Positions 1 to 12,735 are shown, numbered from the stretch's first letter. The stretch is DNA of 32,632 bases from Chromera velia (GCA_018398765.1 JAHBMJ010001410.1:1-32632), one strand, 5' to 3'. Numbers and translations are program-made. Notes: generated from the sequence alone by a model not told the origin.

Positions 1-959
1 ACAGGTTTGAGGTCAAAATACGGCTGTTTTAGTTACTCTGGTAGCAAAAGCATGTGTAGAAAGAAGCAGAGGGGAGGAAGAATGCAATGCAGATTTCACT
101 TTTTTGCCTTCTTCTCTGTATGTGCAACCCCCTTCCTCGCAGACCTCTCTTTTTTCTGACTGCCTGCCTGGTGACTGCAAGCGGATATGCCATTGGAGTG
201 CTTGTACTGAGACCACCATAATAGAAAAGAATAGAAACAAAGTCCACAGCCAAGATGCCCTTCAAAAATGGGGGTCATTTTTTTTGCTAGTGCAGCTGCC
301 ATACATTTGACTCTTCATTAATTGGATTACCTAATGAAAAAGAAATTCGCGCGCACTGCGCGCATCAGATGCAGAACTATGCCTTGCAGGATTCATTTTT
401 AAGCCCCACAAGCAGGATTCCGGCCGGGGCCTCCAACTGTGGCGGGCCTCAAAGCAACGAGCTCAAAGCCATGAGTTCCTTGTACGTTTAGACCCACCAA
501 AAGTGAATGGAGGGGACTAAGAATGTCGTGGCCGGCACGGCGGGCGGCCTGCCTGGAGTTTTGGACCCTGGGCGGCGCCGGTCACCTTCTATGCAGACAA
601 CAGCGTTTCGGGACCTCGGGCCACCGCGGTATCGAATCGGGTTTCAGAAAAAACGCGGTCTGCAGCAATCGGAACAATCCAAACCACCAGAAATTCATGG
701 ATTCAGCTAGCTTGATTGAGACTTCTAGCAGTTCAATGGATCGATTTAGCATTGACATTCTCTTTACCTGTATGAACCTGAATAGATCGTGTGCCTGTGT
801 GTGTGTGTGAGTAGGTTCCCTCCGAAGGAAACGTCTTCGGAAGGTAGGTTATTCATCTACCACTAGAATCAACATTAGTATCCCAAAGTTGTACTAGAAT
901 CATCGACTACATTAGCAACCAATTGGTTAACTAAGTTAGTTTTCACTAATTTTAACTGT
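1..959. other. Spacer with no recognised gene
   Basis: Short open frames occur on both strands (for example 507-710 +) but none has a recognisable motif, consistent composition or splice context. A CG-rich palindromic patch lies at 348-364. A small perfect 7-bp hairpin stem sits at 821-827/835-841. Confidence 0.5.
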
Positions 960-1094
960 TGCGCAAACTGAAAGAATTTCTTTGGCAATGTGAGAAGACA
1001 GAAGAGGGATGGGTAAAAGTGCAAGCAAATGAATCAAAAAAGTTTTGGGAACTGAGTTTAAAGAAAGAGTTTTGATGGGGGGTGTTTAAAGGAG

Positions 1095-1870
1095 GAGTTC
1101 TTTGAAGGGATGGAAGACGTGCGGGATACACCTCTGCACAACTAAAGTCTTTCTGATTAAAAGGGTAGCCTTTTTTCAATAAAAGAACTGAAGGGTTTCG
1201 AAGGTTCTGCCCTGCATCCTCTCTGTCTCTTTTCTCTCTATTTTGATTGTCCAACCTGTTGTGAGGCCGCGATTGATCAGCTGTATCAAGGTGATCGAAG
1301 TTACGCCTATTTTCGTTGCTGGTAGTGACTGTCGTAGGATGGAACAAATTGATAAACTAGGTTAGATCCGCCTCTCATATATGGGGACGCGGCATGCATA
1401 AAAAAACCCTCAATCATCACTTAGAGTCTTTTTAGTTTTGAATTAATTGGTTTTATCACTGTTTATTACTTAATCAATCCCTCCTCTATAGTCAGTCGGC
1501 TGGCTAGCCGGGGTTTGCAACTACTTGCAACATGATGATTAAGGTTTTTGTTATGCATACCGCGTCACCATGTATGAGGGGCAGATCTAGCCTAGTCTGT
1601 CAAAAGGTTCCAGTTCGTCCCGTCTGTTTTAAATCTAGGAACACTGCTCATTGATCACTTTTACTGTGGCTTATTTCTGAAGCGGCGGTAGAGTAGGACT
1701 CGGAGAACAATGAAAAGAGGGGAGAGGCAGGGCAAAAACTTTCTAAAAGTTTGTCCCTTTGGTAAAGGCTACCCTTTGACGGCGGAAAACAACTTCAAAG
1801 AGACCCTCCCCATTAATTTGCCCCTTACTTTCTCAAGGTTCTTTTCTTCCTTTCTTTTCATGCGCTTACC
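1095..1870. mobile_element. Imperfect foldback (inverted-repeat) element, degenerate
   Basis: The complement of 1361-1420 closely matches the start of the right-hand copy at 1531-1590: a TGATGATT start, then GCATACCGCGTC or its variant, TATGAGGGG and GATCTAG. Further in, in mirrored order, the complement of about 1160-1178 matches AAAGGCTACCCTTT near 1763-1776, and the complement near 1095-1104 matches the CTTCAAAGA stretch near 1794-1803. The nested order indicates two long diverged arms around a centre at about 1421-1530. No transposase is visible, so a non-autonomous element is likely. Confidence 0.55.
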
Positions 1871-2030
1871 CCCTTTTTTTTTTCCCTTCTTGTTTGTATA
1901 CAAAGAATGATGATTGAAGTTTTTGTTACACATGCCGCGTCCCCGTATATGAGGGGCGGATCTAGCCTAGTCTGTCAAAAGGTTCCGGTTCGTCCCGTCT
2001 GTTCAGAATCTAGGAACACTGCTCATTGCA
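1531..2030 (+). repeat. Two direct copies of a ~125-bp repeat (1531-1655 and 1907-2030)
   Basis: Both copies share GATCTAGCCTAGTCTGTCAA, then AAGGTTCC, GTTCGTCCCGTCTGTT and ATCTAGGAACACTGCTCATTG with scattered substitutions. The spacing is about 376 bp. The first copy is also the right arm of the inverted-repeat structure starting further left, so the family is present three times here, twice direct and once inverted at 1361-1420. Confidence 0.85.
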
Positions 2031-2049
2031 TATAAAGAATCAATTACAA

Positions 2050-2599
2050 AAGGATCACTTAGTTTGTACTTGCAACACGTTGCAACTGGCACGATTGACG
2101 CGGACGGGCCAGCCGCGGTAGCTAGCGCCCATGGCGCCCATGGGCGCGGTTGCGCGGCACCGCCGCCCGCGGCAATTAAGCGCGGCGTGATCTGGAAGGC
2201 CGGAGATGGCCGGAGCCGGCATGATTAGCCGGCGCGTCGCGTCTATTGCCATCTATTGCCCGTTGTGGTCGATACATTTGCAGCCAGAACAGCGTCGTGT
2301 TCGGTACGACAGAAGCTGCTGATAGAATCCAGGCAGGCCCCATTCAGCCAGCGCGGGTTTCAGCCGACAATCAGCAAAAGCAACAGTTCACATCTTGAAT
2401 CGGCTTCTGTGGATCCTCTTGTTTAGTGCCCGAGGCATGGTGAGTGGGCCTGAATCTACCGTTATGCTGCTGCATGCACAGATCACTCGCATAAGTGGAG
2501 CGTGAAGGACCGCATGGAATAGGGCTCTGCTCACCGTGCACAACACAAGACCCTTTCTTTTGCTGTGACTGTCTGCAGTTGGTGCGGGGCTTTAAGTGG
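2050..2599. promoter_or_regulatory. GC-rich region upstream of the fusion gene, possible promoter or 5' UTR
   Basis: From about 2095 to 2260 the sequence turns sharply GC-rich with CpG clusters and nested palindromes around GCGCCCATGGCGCCCATGGG at 2126-2145. It lies 350-500 bp upstream of the predicted start codon at 2600. No TATA box or initiator can be named with confidence. The role is inferred from position only; it could equally be part of the neighbouring repeat. Confidence 0.3.
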
Positions 2600-2703
2600 A
2601 TGGTCAGGGTGGCGGCTGTGAGCCTCCTGGTGGGCAGTGTGATGGCGTCCTTGGAGCTCAGCAGCCCTCTGGAGGGGGATGGGTTGATGAGATGGGACTC
2701 CTG
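2600..2703 (+). other. Exon 1: start codon and ER signal peptide of the fusion gene
   Basis: ATG at 2600 opens [16 protein letters not shown], a short basic start followed by a hydrophobic core with a small-residue cleavage region before SLELSSP. The donor GTCGGT at 2704 leaves phase 2, and the acceptor at 3137 restores frame into exon 2. Exon 2 carries one cysteine (C47) and leads in phase into the first ERO1 helix. A secretory signal is what ERO1 needs. An upstream in-frame stretch exists from about 2495 but has no better ATG. Confidence 0.7.
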
Positions 2704-3438
2704 GTCGGTCATCTGAACAGAGAGGCCGTGCATTTCTTAAAATGTAGATGGAAGAACAAGGCCGTCTCTTAGCAACATGTTGTACCTCCTGTGTCTGTGT
2801 ATGTGCACGAGAACCCTTTCCTGATGCACAGATGTTTGTCAGGACGCTGCTACAGCATGTGTAGTGTTGCAAGGGTCACCGTCGTCCCGTTGACCGGCGG
2901 CCGCACTTCTGCCTGTTCATCTGTGTCCCAAATGTTGTGTAGGTGGCTGGTCGTCTCTTCCCTCCTTCACCCCTTCCCTTCTTCTCTCTCGTACACCATC
3001 GCCCTCTCTTTCATTATTGCTCTGGGTCACTCTCTGTGCCCATCCTTCCTCTGTCCAACTCTCGGTGTGTGTTTCGTTACGCGTCTAAGGTTCAGTATCT
3101 TGTGCCATCGTGTTGTTTCCTTTGGCCTTTCGCGCAGGTATGCAACTGAAAGGATGACGAATAGAACGATGTGCACGGTGTCTACTGTCCACAAGGTCTG
3201 TCGGTGGGTGGGCCGTTCCATGGGTTGTCCGACCGCGAAAAGTGTCATTCTTCGCGTATCCAGCTGCCGCAACCGCAGAGGCATTCCGACCGGCAGCACA
3301 GCGCGAGACCGGGGGCCACAGAGAATCCTTTGCACGTTGTCTAGATTCCTGCATGTAGGGAAGAGGAAAGGTACACTGTGAAGCACGAATCCACTGTCTT
3401 GTGTGAGTGTGAGTTTGAGTGTGAGTTTGAGTGTGAGC

Positions 3439-3484
<46 letters not shown>

Positions 3485-3500
3485 CAGAGTGTGAAACAGA

Positions 3501-3539
<39 letters not shown>

Positions 3540-3954
3540 TTAAAGAGAAAGGAGAGAGAGTGAGAGAGAGAGGGGGCGCGGGAGGGGGGGGGGACACAGA
3601 CAGAGAACAGGGTCGGTTGGAGCTGTTTGTCTGTCTGAGGACATTCACTTGCCTCTGGTCGGCACTCGCGTGTTCTTCCCCTGTTTCAGGTGAACAAGGA
3701 GCAGCTGAATCTGATCTTGGAGGAGCTGATGAACACAACTTTCTTTCGAATCATCAACATCGACCTGGACGGGGATGGCTGTCCGTTGGAGAAGGAGAAG
3801 GAGAGACAGAAACAGAGGGAGAAGGAGAGTCTGCAGAAAGGGGAAAGCGAATCTTCCTCAGTAGGAGGAGGAGAGGAAGAGGAGGTTGATGAGGGGAGTT
3901 GCGGGATGACGGCGCCTGTGATGAACGTTGAGGGTCTCGTCTTGACGGTCCGTC

Positions 3955-4010
<56 letters not shown>

Positions 4011-5045
4011 TGTGTGTCTGGGTTTCTCTAAGAATGTGGGCGTGTGGGTGTTGCTGGACCCTTTTTTTCATGTGGACAAAACGCTTGCGAAGAGTTTCAT
4101 TTTGGGGGCACATTGAGCAAAGACAGTGGAAGACAGTGCAGCCTCTGTGTGTGAAGACATGTGGAAGGGGAGGTCAATGGAGTGAGTGTTGTCTGTTTGC
4201 CTTTCGGAACAGCGGCCTTCTGAGAGAAGCTGCCTCTCTCTGGTTGTGTGCGGGGTAGTCGAAGCTGGCTGTCTCTTACCGTTGCTTTCATAGCTCCTGA
4301 TGGCATTTGCGTTCGACGTCACTCCTGCCGTGCTACCCGCCACCGTCTGTGCCTACTCTCTCTCTGTCTGTCTATTTATCCATCTCTCTATGTTTCTCTC
4401 CTCTTGTTCTCCTTCTCCGTGCATCTCCTGTGAATGTGTGCAGCCTCAGGGAGGTGAGAGCGCCCCCCCCTCTCTGTGCACTCTGGAGAAGGACGAGAGC
4501 GACCCCTTCTCCTCCTTCTCGAATCCCTTTGGGGGCCCTTCCTCTTCTCCCTGGGGGCCCTCCTCTCCCTCTCCCCCCCCCCCTCACTCTGCCTCCTCCA
4601 CTCCCAGCCCTCCGTTTGCATCGGGGGGAAGCAGAGGCAAAGAGAGAGACAGAAGGGAACTGGAGGCGGAAGTGCAGACCACAACAACTCCGTTGCCTCC
4701 ATGGCTGGGGGGATACACTGCACCGGTCCGTTCGGATAGACAGGACACCTTTTGAGGATTTCCATGTGTCTCCACCCGTCCGTCATGACACTTTTTGACG
4801 CTCTTCAGTTTTCTTCAGCTTTTGCTTTTCCGCATAGAAGTTTTGGTTTCATGTTTTTTCTCTCTCTGCGCGCATGTGTGGAACTCTGTATGCCTCCTTG
4901 TGTCTTTTGCTTGCCCTTGCTTTTGTGTTGTCTTGCCTCGGTTGCAGGAGGCGAGGGGTTCGTTTGTTGATAGGGCGCTTTCAAAGAGCGAGAAGGACTC
5001 CTCTGAGGCTTTTGCTGGTCTGTCTGGTGGTCTGGATGCTCTGTC

Positions 5046-5077
<32 letters not shown>

Positions 5078-8000
5078 TCCTTCTCCTTTTCTCTCTCGCT
5101 CGCACGTGCTTTATGTCTCTTTATGAGCTTGGCAGTTTGGCGACTTTCGTATTTGTTTATGGGACACACCACGTCTTTGTTGGTCGTGTTCATCTGTCAG
5201 AACCTGGACGAACGTACAGGTGTCTGTGGATACATTTGTGTTCGTTCGTGCGTGTATGTGAACGTGTACATCTCCATACAAAAACGTAGTGCAGCCAGTT
5301 GCAGACAGGAATGGCTCTGCCTTCATTTTCATTATTTCAGCGTGACATGAATGACTTTGTATGATGACTTCCCTTCCCTTCAACGATCCACCCGCATGAT
5401 ATGCATGCAGGGGCGGATTCCGACTGCTCGGACGACGAGGACCTCGAGAGGCCTGACTTCTTCATCAACATCTGCGAACCCATTCTTTCAAGCCACCCGG
5501 GTGCAAAACTGACGGTGGGGACGGCGGGAAGGAAGAGATGGAGGACCTTCATGGACGTTTTGTGATGGGGCCAGGTCCCTCTGTTCCCTTCTCTTCTCTT
5601 CTCTTCTCTTCTCTGTTCTTCATTGCATTCTCTTGTATTGCGTTGCTTCCTTTCGCGATTCTGTGTGCTCTGTGAGCGCGCTGGGGGCCATGGGGGACTA
5701 ACTCTGCGTGCTCCTCATTCACTCCGTGAGAGTCACGTACTCTTTCATGAACATTGGATCAATGCGTTGGTGCAGACGATCAACCTGGCAAGGAACGAGG
5801 AGCAGTACACAGGGTACAACGGTTCTGATGTGTGGGGGGCAATTCACGGTAGTCTGGACCTGGACTTAGAACTGGACGGGGAGGAGAGGGTGATCTATGA
5901 GGAGGAGGTCCTGCAGGTGCGTTGGTTCGTTGGTTGGCTTCTGGCTGTGGCATGTCTATTGGTCGTTGCCGGCCTTCTTGTGTATTTTGCATTTCCCAGT
6001 GCCTTCGATCCGAGTGGCTTGAGATGATTCTTGCCGTTTATCCACATGCATCCACGTCCTTCTGTGTCCTTTAAAGTGTGAGAGACTGCACGCATACTGT
6101 GGGTGGGGGTCTCTTCAGCATCGCAAATATGCGGCCTCCCACTCCCCCCTTTTCGTTGTGTTGTGTTCTTCCAGCGTCTGTTCAGAGGCATGCACACGTC
6201 GATCAACACTCATGTGGCCCTCCGGTTCTTCCCCCCCTTCCCTGGGAAGAGAGACCACTGGCTCCCTAACCCGCAACGGTCGGTCGGTCGGTCAGATGGT
6301 TTGTCTGGGAAGGACTGAGAGAAAACGAAAGCGGTTGGGAGGGCAGTATTTGTGGCTCTTGTGGGGGTGAGAATGAAGGGAAAAACGGTGACGCGGGCGC
6401 ACTACAAGAGACATTCTGATCTTGTGTGTTTGGTCTTCGATTGTTGGCCTGGGACACGCTTTGCATTTCTTTCATTTTGTCGAGTCGAGCTTCTTCAGCA
6501 TTTGGTTGTTTCTGTCTGCCTCTATTTCCATCTCTTCATCTTTCTCTCTCCCGTTTCTTTTTTCTCTCTCTGGCTCTCTGTCTCTCCCTTTTATTCTCTC
6601 TCAATTGCTTTTTGGAGACACACGTTCGAGGCGAGACTATTCCGTCGAAGACACGCAATGCTGGATCGACGCACGAATCTTTAATCGGGTTTCTCTTTGT
6701 CTGTGTGACTTTTGCAGCTTTGTGGAAACCGTTGCGAAACACTCTGATAGGGTGAAGAACCTTCACTTCGCGTCAGTCATCTGCCCTCCTACATGGGTGG
6801 ATGTTTTCCCCACTTTTCGTCCTGTCTAGCTTTTTCTGCATTTGGATTTTTGCATGCGGACTCCCTTCTTCATTTATTATTCTGTTGCGTCTTCACAAAA
6901 GCGAAAGAATGAGAGCTTCGTTCGTGTTCACCCACCTTTCCAGCCTTCGAGCGGCACAAGGGATACATGATTCTGGGTCACGAGTACGCACGCGCGCATA
7001 TGCAGGGACACACTCACACACGCACGCACACACAGAGAGTGAGAGAACGGGAGAGATTCTCAAGCGTCCCTCTTCCCTATCCTGCTCAGAAGAAGCAACT
7101 CCAATGTCTGATTTTTTTCCCTCGCCTGGTTCTTTCGTTTGCTTGCCAAATCCTCCAACGTTGTACGTCATTCCTCTTCCCTTTGTTCTCTCGTACAGGT
7201 ATGTGGTCCTTCTGCGTGCTTTGCGGAAGCTCGGCCCCTCTCTCCTGGAGACGCCCCTCATCTCGGGGGCAGACGATGATGACGTCACCAACGCTCTCAT
7301 GAGGCGGCTTCTTGAGACCTCTGTGTTGAGGTCCTGTAGCCAGGTCAGTCAGCGTTGGTCGTGAGAGGACGAGAGTGGGTTTGCAATGTTTGGATGGAGT
7401 AGGGGGAACGGAGGTACTCTGTTGGTTGATTACTTTGCGCGAGAAGAGAGCCGCATGAACAGATGGCAACTAGAGAATACTGATGACTGATCTCCTTCTT
7501 TCCTTCCGTCCTTCTTTCCTTCCTTCCTTCCTTCCTTCCTTCTTTCACTCAGTGCCTTTACGCATTCGTTCCGCAGGTCTTCGAGGCCTTCGACGAGTCC
7601 CTAATGTTTCAGTCCTCCTCCCCCACTGGCCGCCTCTCCGTGCTGAAGAAGAACTTCAAAGCTGCTTTCCATACGGTGTCCAAACTGTTCAACTGTGTTA
7701 AGTCAGTCGACACTCAAATCGGCACCTTCTCCTATGTCGGGGCCCTGCGCCTCGCTTTTTCTTCAATGTTACCCTGGTGTGCACCCTAGGGCACGTGTCG
7801 CGTGACAATTTTACGTCAGTTAAGCGTCCGCAGACTATTTTGGGGGATCCATGCGTCCCCAGCCGGTTCTCACAACGCACAAATACCCCATGGCCGGCTC
7901 CTTTGCACAACGCTCATAAATACACACTCGCGGGATCCATGGTGGGACGGCGCGGCTCCTTTTTTTGAAACGCGACACGATCTCATTTGTTTTGAGGGCC

Positions 8001-8118
8001 CCGGCATACCGCCAGAGGCGGTATCCTGCATATACATATATATAGACGTGTGTGTGTTCGTATGTGTAGAAGTCTCTCTCTCTTTCTCTTTGTGTGTGTG
8101 TGTGTGTGTGTGTGTGTT

Positions 8119-8182
<64 letters not shown>

Positions 8183-10522
8183 TGCATTTTTTGTGGGTTG
8201 TGTATGGCTGAATGTCTGCAGGTGCGAGCGATGCCGTCTGCACGGGAAGGTCCAACTGATGGGCATCGGTGCGGCTCTGAAAATTCTTCTTCTCCCAGAC
8301 GATCTGGGACTGCGAAGGTTCGCCAGTCAGCTTTGTTTGTTTGTTTGTTGCTGGGCTGGTCAGCTTTCCCTTTTTGTCCGGGGCTTGAATGTGAGACCAT
8401 TCTAGTGGTGTTCTCTTTTTCCTCTAAGCCATTTTTAATCAGATGGTGCGCAGATCCAAAGATAACGCCCCTCTCCTTCCCAGCAATGCTGCGCGCCTTT
8501 CTCTCTGCGTGTGCGTGCGCGTGTGCGCTTTGCTTTCTGTGTGTCTGCCTGTTTGCGTGTTCATTCTCGCGGACGGTTTTCTATGTGTGTGTTCGTATGC
8601 GTGTGCTTTCTCTCAGCATTTCGAAAGACGAGCTCGTCGCCCTCCTCGGCACGGCTGCGAAGTTCTCAGAGGCGATCGCCGCGATCGAGCCTCTCGCTGC
8701 GATGGCAGAGAGAGAGCAGGAGAGCGTGGAGAGGGCAGGAACGAGCAGGGAGAGGGAACAAGGCAAAGGGGCAGAGGGGAAGGCAGTTGTTGTAGGGGGA
8801 GGGCGGAAGGGGTCTGCCTCTGTGTGGGGGTCCGAGAAATTGTTCGACGTCGCGGTTGTGGGGGGGGGTCTGGGAGGGCTGTCTGTGGCCCTTACGGCTC
8901 TGGACAGAGGGGCCTCCGTTGTGGTGATTGAAAAGGAGAGGTCAGTCAGTCGGGTTCGACCCGGAAGTCGGCCGGTCAGCTTGAGCATCTCTCTTTTTCC
9001 CCGGTGTGTGGGGCAGTCAGAAAGTAAGACTCTGCCTCTTTTCTCTCGTGTGTGTGCGCGGACGCGTGTTTGTGTGTGTGTAAGTATGTATGTCTTTGTG
9101 TGTCTGTGTGTAAGTAGATCTGTCTTTGTGTGTCTGTATCTGTGTATGTGTGTGTGTGTGTGTGTGTGCGCGCGCGCGTGTGTGTGTGTGTGTAAATGTG
9201 CTAGTGGGTATGTCTGTGTGTGTCTGTTTATGTGCGCGCGCGCGTGTGTGTGTGGTTGTGGGTGTGCGGGTGTCGCCGTGTAAGTGTGTCGGTGTGTGAG
9301 TGTGCCGATATGTCAAGTGTGTCGCTGTGTGTTGATGTGTGTCGGTGTGTGTGGGTGTGTGTGCAGATTCTTGGGGGGTAACTCCGTGATGGCCTCCAGC
9401 GGCATCAACGTTGTCAACGAGGCCTCTGTGGAGGAGGGGGACTCTGTGGGGGCGTTCGTGAGCGATATCGCGGTCGGTCCATTTGTTGGAGAATTCTGTT
9501 GGAAAATGGGAGGTTTTTAAAGTTGCTTGCCTCGTTTGTCGCTCCCTTTCCATCCTCTTGTTTCTCAGCCTCGAAGTTACGATTTCCTGTGAGATGAGAC
9601 GGTGTTGGCAGGAAGTGAGGGGCAAAGCTTCAATCCATCGCCTCGTGTTCTTTCTCTCTATGCGTCACTGCAGCGAGCAAGTCGGATGGGTATCGAATGG
9701 GAGAAGAATCCGTTGGTGACTGCCTTGGCAAACGGGACAGCGGCAGCGGCAGCGTGGGTGAGGGACCGCGTGGGTCTGGACTTCTCAAAGAGGTCACAAT
9801 TGGGGGGGCACACATTCAAGAGAACAAATCGGTCAGTGCGTGTGTCCATGTGTGCAGTGGTTTCAGTGAATCTCTGCGGCATATGTTTAAAGCTCTCGGT
9901 TTTTCCACCGAAATCGTTGAGGTCCAACTTTACGATGCGTCTTCAGCTCAAGATCACAGTGCGACCTTTTCGCCTCCCAATCTGTCCCCTTCCCCTCAAT
10001 CAGGTCTCTCTCTCCGTTTCTGTCTCTCCTTTTCTCTCTATGTTCCGTGCACCTGTGTGTGTTTGTGTGATTTGCCGACCGCCAACATGTATGTCTCTCC
10101 CTCTTCTTTGCGTGCATCTGTATGCAGACCACCAAAAGGTCTCGCAGGAGCTGAGTTGGTCAAAACAGCACAGTCTGAATTGGAAGCAAAGGGAGCGGCG
10201 ACGGGAAGACTCCAGGTGTGTGAGAGCCTTTTTTTCATCTCCCCGTCCTTCATTTTTTTGTTTTGTCTCCATGCAGTCTTTCAGGCCCTCGCTCCCCCTT
10301 TTTCAGATTTCTCTCTCTAGGCAGGTCCCTCTGTGCTTGGGTGCGTGTGCCTGTTGGTGTTGGTCTGTGCGTGAGCGTGTGTTTGGAGTGCGTGCGTGGG
10401 TCAGTGAGTGAGTGCGCGAGTGATTGAGTGAGTGAGTGAGTGAGTGAGCGGGTGAGCGGGTGAGTGAATGAGTGAGTGAGTGAGTGAGTGAGTGAGTGAG
10501 TATGCGTGCTTGTGTGTGTTTG

Positions 10523-10575
<53 letters not shown>

Positions 10576-12268
10576 CAGAGAGAGTGTGTTTGTGGGTCTG
10601 TTTGTTTTTGTGCGCGCGTGTACGTCTGTGTGTATGCATATATGTATGTATGTATGTGCGTGTGCGCAGATGATGAAGAACACGAAAGTTGTCGGGTTGC
10701 TCGAGGGGGGGCAGAGCGGTCGCGTGATGGGCGTGCGGGTAGCAGACTCGTCTGGGGGGGGAGAGGGTGGAAGAGTCAGGGTTGTGTTAGCTCGGAATGT
10801 CGTGCTGGCAACCGGCGGTTTCTCTGCAGACACCGTCTCTGCCTCACCTTCGGACGGAGGAGCGCAGTCTCTCATGAAACAGTTCAGAGAGGACCTGCTG
10901 GAATTCCCTACAACCAACAACAAGTTAGTGTGTCCCTCTTCCGGTCTAATTTTCTGTGAGAGCGGGTGCCCTTTCTGCCTGTGTGGGACCATGTTGTCTC
11001 TAAACGCGTTCCATCCCTCTCTACGGACTTCGCTCTTCAGTCAGTCTACCCTCACCCTCTCCTCATTTGGCTTCTCTTCTCCGCCATACTCCCACAGCTT
11101 CCCACCAGTCTCCTCAAATAAACAGACAGAGTCGCGCAATGTCCGTCCATTGCAGATGTGCGACGGGAGACGGCATGAAGCTCGGACTCGGTGTGGGGGG
11201 GCAGCTGGTGGACATGGACAGTGTGCAGGTCGGTCAGACGGGATGCTCTCTTTTTTGTTTTTCATCTGTGCTACAGCTCTCTTTTTTCGTGCAATGGCTC
11301 CTAGGAGAATTTGTTTGCTTGTCAAACACTGTATCCATCCATTCGTTTGATTATCCTCGTATGCCACAAGCTCCTTTCCGCTTCACTGCAGCTCCACCCG
11401 ACGGCGTTTGTGGACCCGAAGGACCCGACGGCACAGAAGAAGACGCTCTGCGCTGAGGTGGGCTGGGGGGGGTGGCGACGTGTGTTGTCTTTCTGTCGTT
11501 AGCTGGAATGCCCGTCGTGAGGAGGTGTTCGTTTGTTCGTTCGTTCTTGTGCCTGTTTGTTGGGGAGAGGGGGGCAGGCCTCCAGATCCTTTTTTGCGTT
11601 GCGTTCGTATGTGAAGATCTGTCTGTGTGAGCCTGCCTTTCTGTCTGCGTGTGTGCGTTTTCGCATCTACCTACCTACCTGCCTACCTGTCAATTCGTCC
11701 GCTCGAGAAAGTAGAAGGTTTTTCTGTGGGTCATCCTTGACCGATCGATGTACGGACTTTTCTGCGGATCGATTAATTGAGCAGATGCTCCGAGGAGAAG
11801 GCGGGATTCTGCTGAATGCGGAGGGCGACAGATTTGCGAACGAATTGGGACCTCGCGATTACGTCACACAGGTCTGTACCATTCTGTGTCTGCCTGCTTG
11901 CCTATTTGTCTGACTGTCTGTATTGTGTACATGAAGAAAAGAAGGGAGAAGAACCAACATATACTCTGTCTGTCCGTCTGTCTGTCTGTCTGTCTGTCTG
12001 TTGTAGTCTGTTGTAGGAAGAGAAAAGGAAAGAAGGGACGATATAGTCTATGTGTCTGTCTGTCTATTCTGTTCGTGAAAAGCGGACAGGGAGAAGGGAA
12101 AAAACATGCGGGCTCTGTCTGTCTGTCTTCTCAGTGAGACCAAGAGGAGAAAAAAAGACATGCGATGGATGTGTCTTTTCTTCCCGATGTGTCTCTGTCA
12201 GTGTCTGTGAGTATGCGGAGGTACGGCAGAGAACGAGAAAAAACGAAGGCAATGGTAGGGTCTGTCTC

Positions 12269-12310
<42 letters not shown>

Positions 12311-12735
12311 GACGAACAAAAAGGAAAGAAAGGCGCTATGATAGGAAGGAAGAAAGAAAGAAGGAAGAAAGGAGGGGGGGAGGAAGGAAGCAAGGAAGGA
12401 AATGAAAGCAGGAAGAGCATGTGCGTTCATCTCAATGGAAAATCATGGGAGAGAGATGAGATAAGAAACGGTGGGGTCCCAACTGTTTGCAAACCGTTCT
12501 TCAGTTGTCTATCTCTGTCTCTCATTATTTTCCGTGTTGGTGCCTCCTGTAGTTTTCTTGCCACTGCTCACTTTTCTTTTGTACCTCTTTCTCGTTGTCT
12601 TCGTTTTTTCACACTTCCTCTTTGCCGTTTGACACCAATCCTCTGGTCGAAAGAAAGAGGAAGCGAGAGAGAGAGAGAGAGAAAGCGAGAGAGAGCGAGA
12701 GAGAGGGGAGGGGGAGAGAGAGAGAGAGGGAGGGG

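Larger units (their letters stand above)
3138..8740 (+). other. ERO1 (endoplasmic reticulum oxidoreductin) domain, exons 2-13
   Basis: Recognisable ERO1 blocks occur in family order: the N-terminal helix with [17 protein letters not shown] (residues 70-86), [14 protein letters not shown] (303-316), [14 protein letters not shown] (340-353), RVKNLHFA (385-392), [10 protein letters not shown] (394-403), [17 protein letters not shown] (477-493), GIGAALKIL, and the last helix [18 protein letters not shown]312, H346 and R385 sit where known Ero1 structures place FAD contacts. C483-x-x-C486 is the active-site pair beside FAD, and C480 matches the structural cysteine that pairs with the CP-motif cysteine, here C85. 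A low-complexity acidic and proline/serine-rich insert (about 86-258) replaces the usual compact shuttle-cysteine loop. Confidence 0.92.

Noticed and set aside
821-841. Perfect 7-bp hairpin stem with 7-nt loop
   Set aside because: Short enough to occur by chance in a spacer, with no associated T run or gene.
952-1347. 131-codon minus-strand open frame
   Set aside because: It lies inside the inverted-repeat element, has no recognisable motif and no conserved start context.
7802-9283. 493-codon plus-strand open frame
   Set aside because: It is a chain of intron microsatellites and only overlaps real exons 12 and 13 in part; family motifs need splicing at 8222-8317 and 8617-8940.
10400-10500. 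Regularly spaced TGAG units considered as a CRISPR-like array
   Set aside because: Four-base tandem repeat without distinct spacers in a eukaryotic intron.
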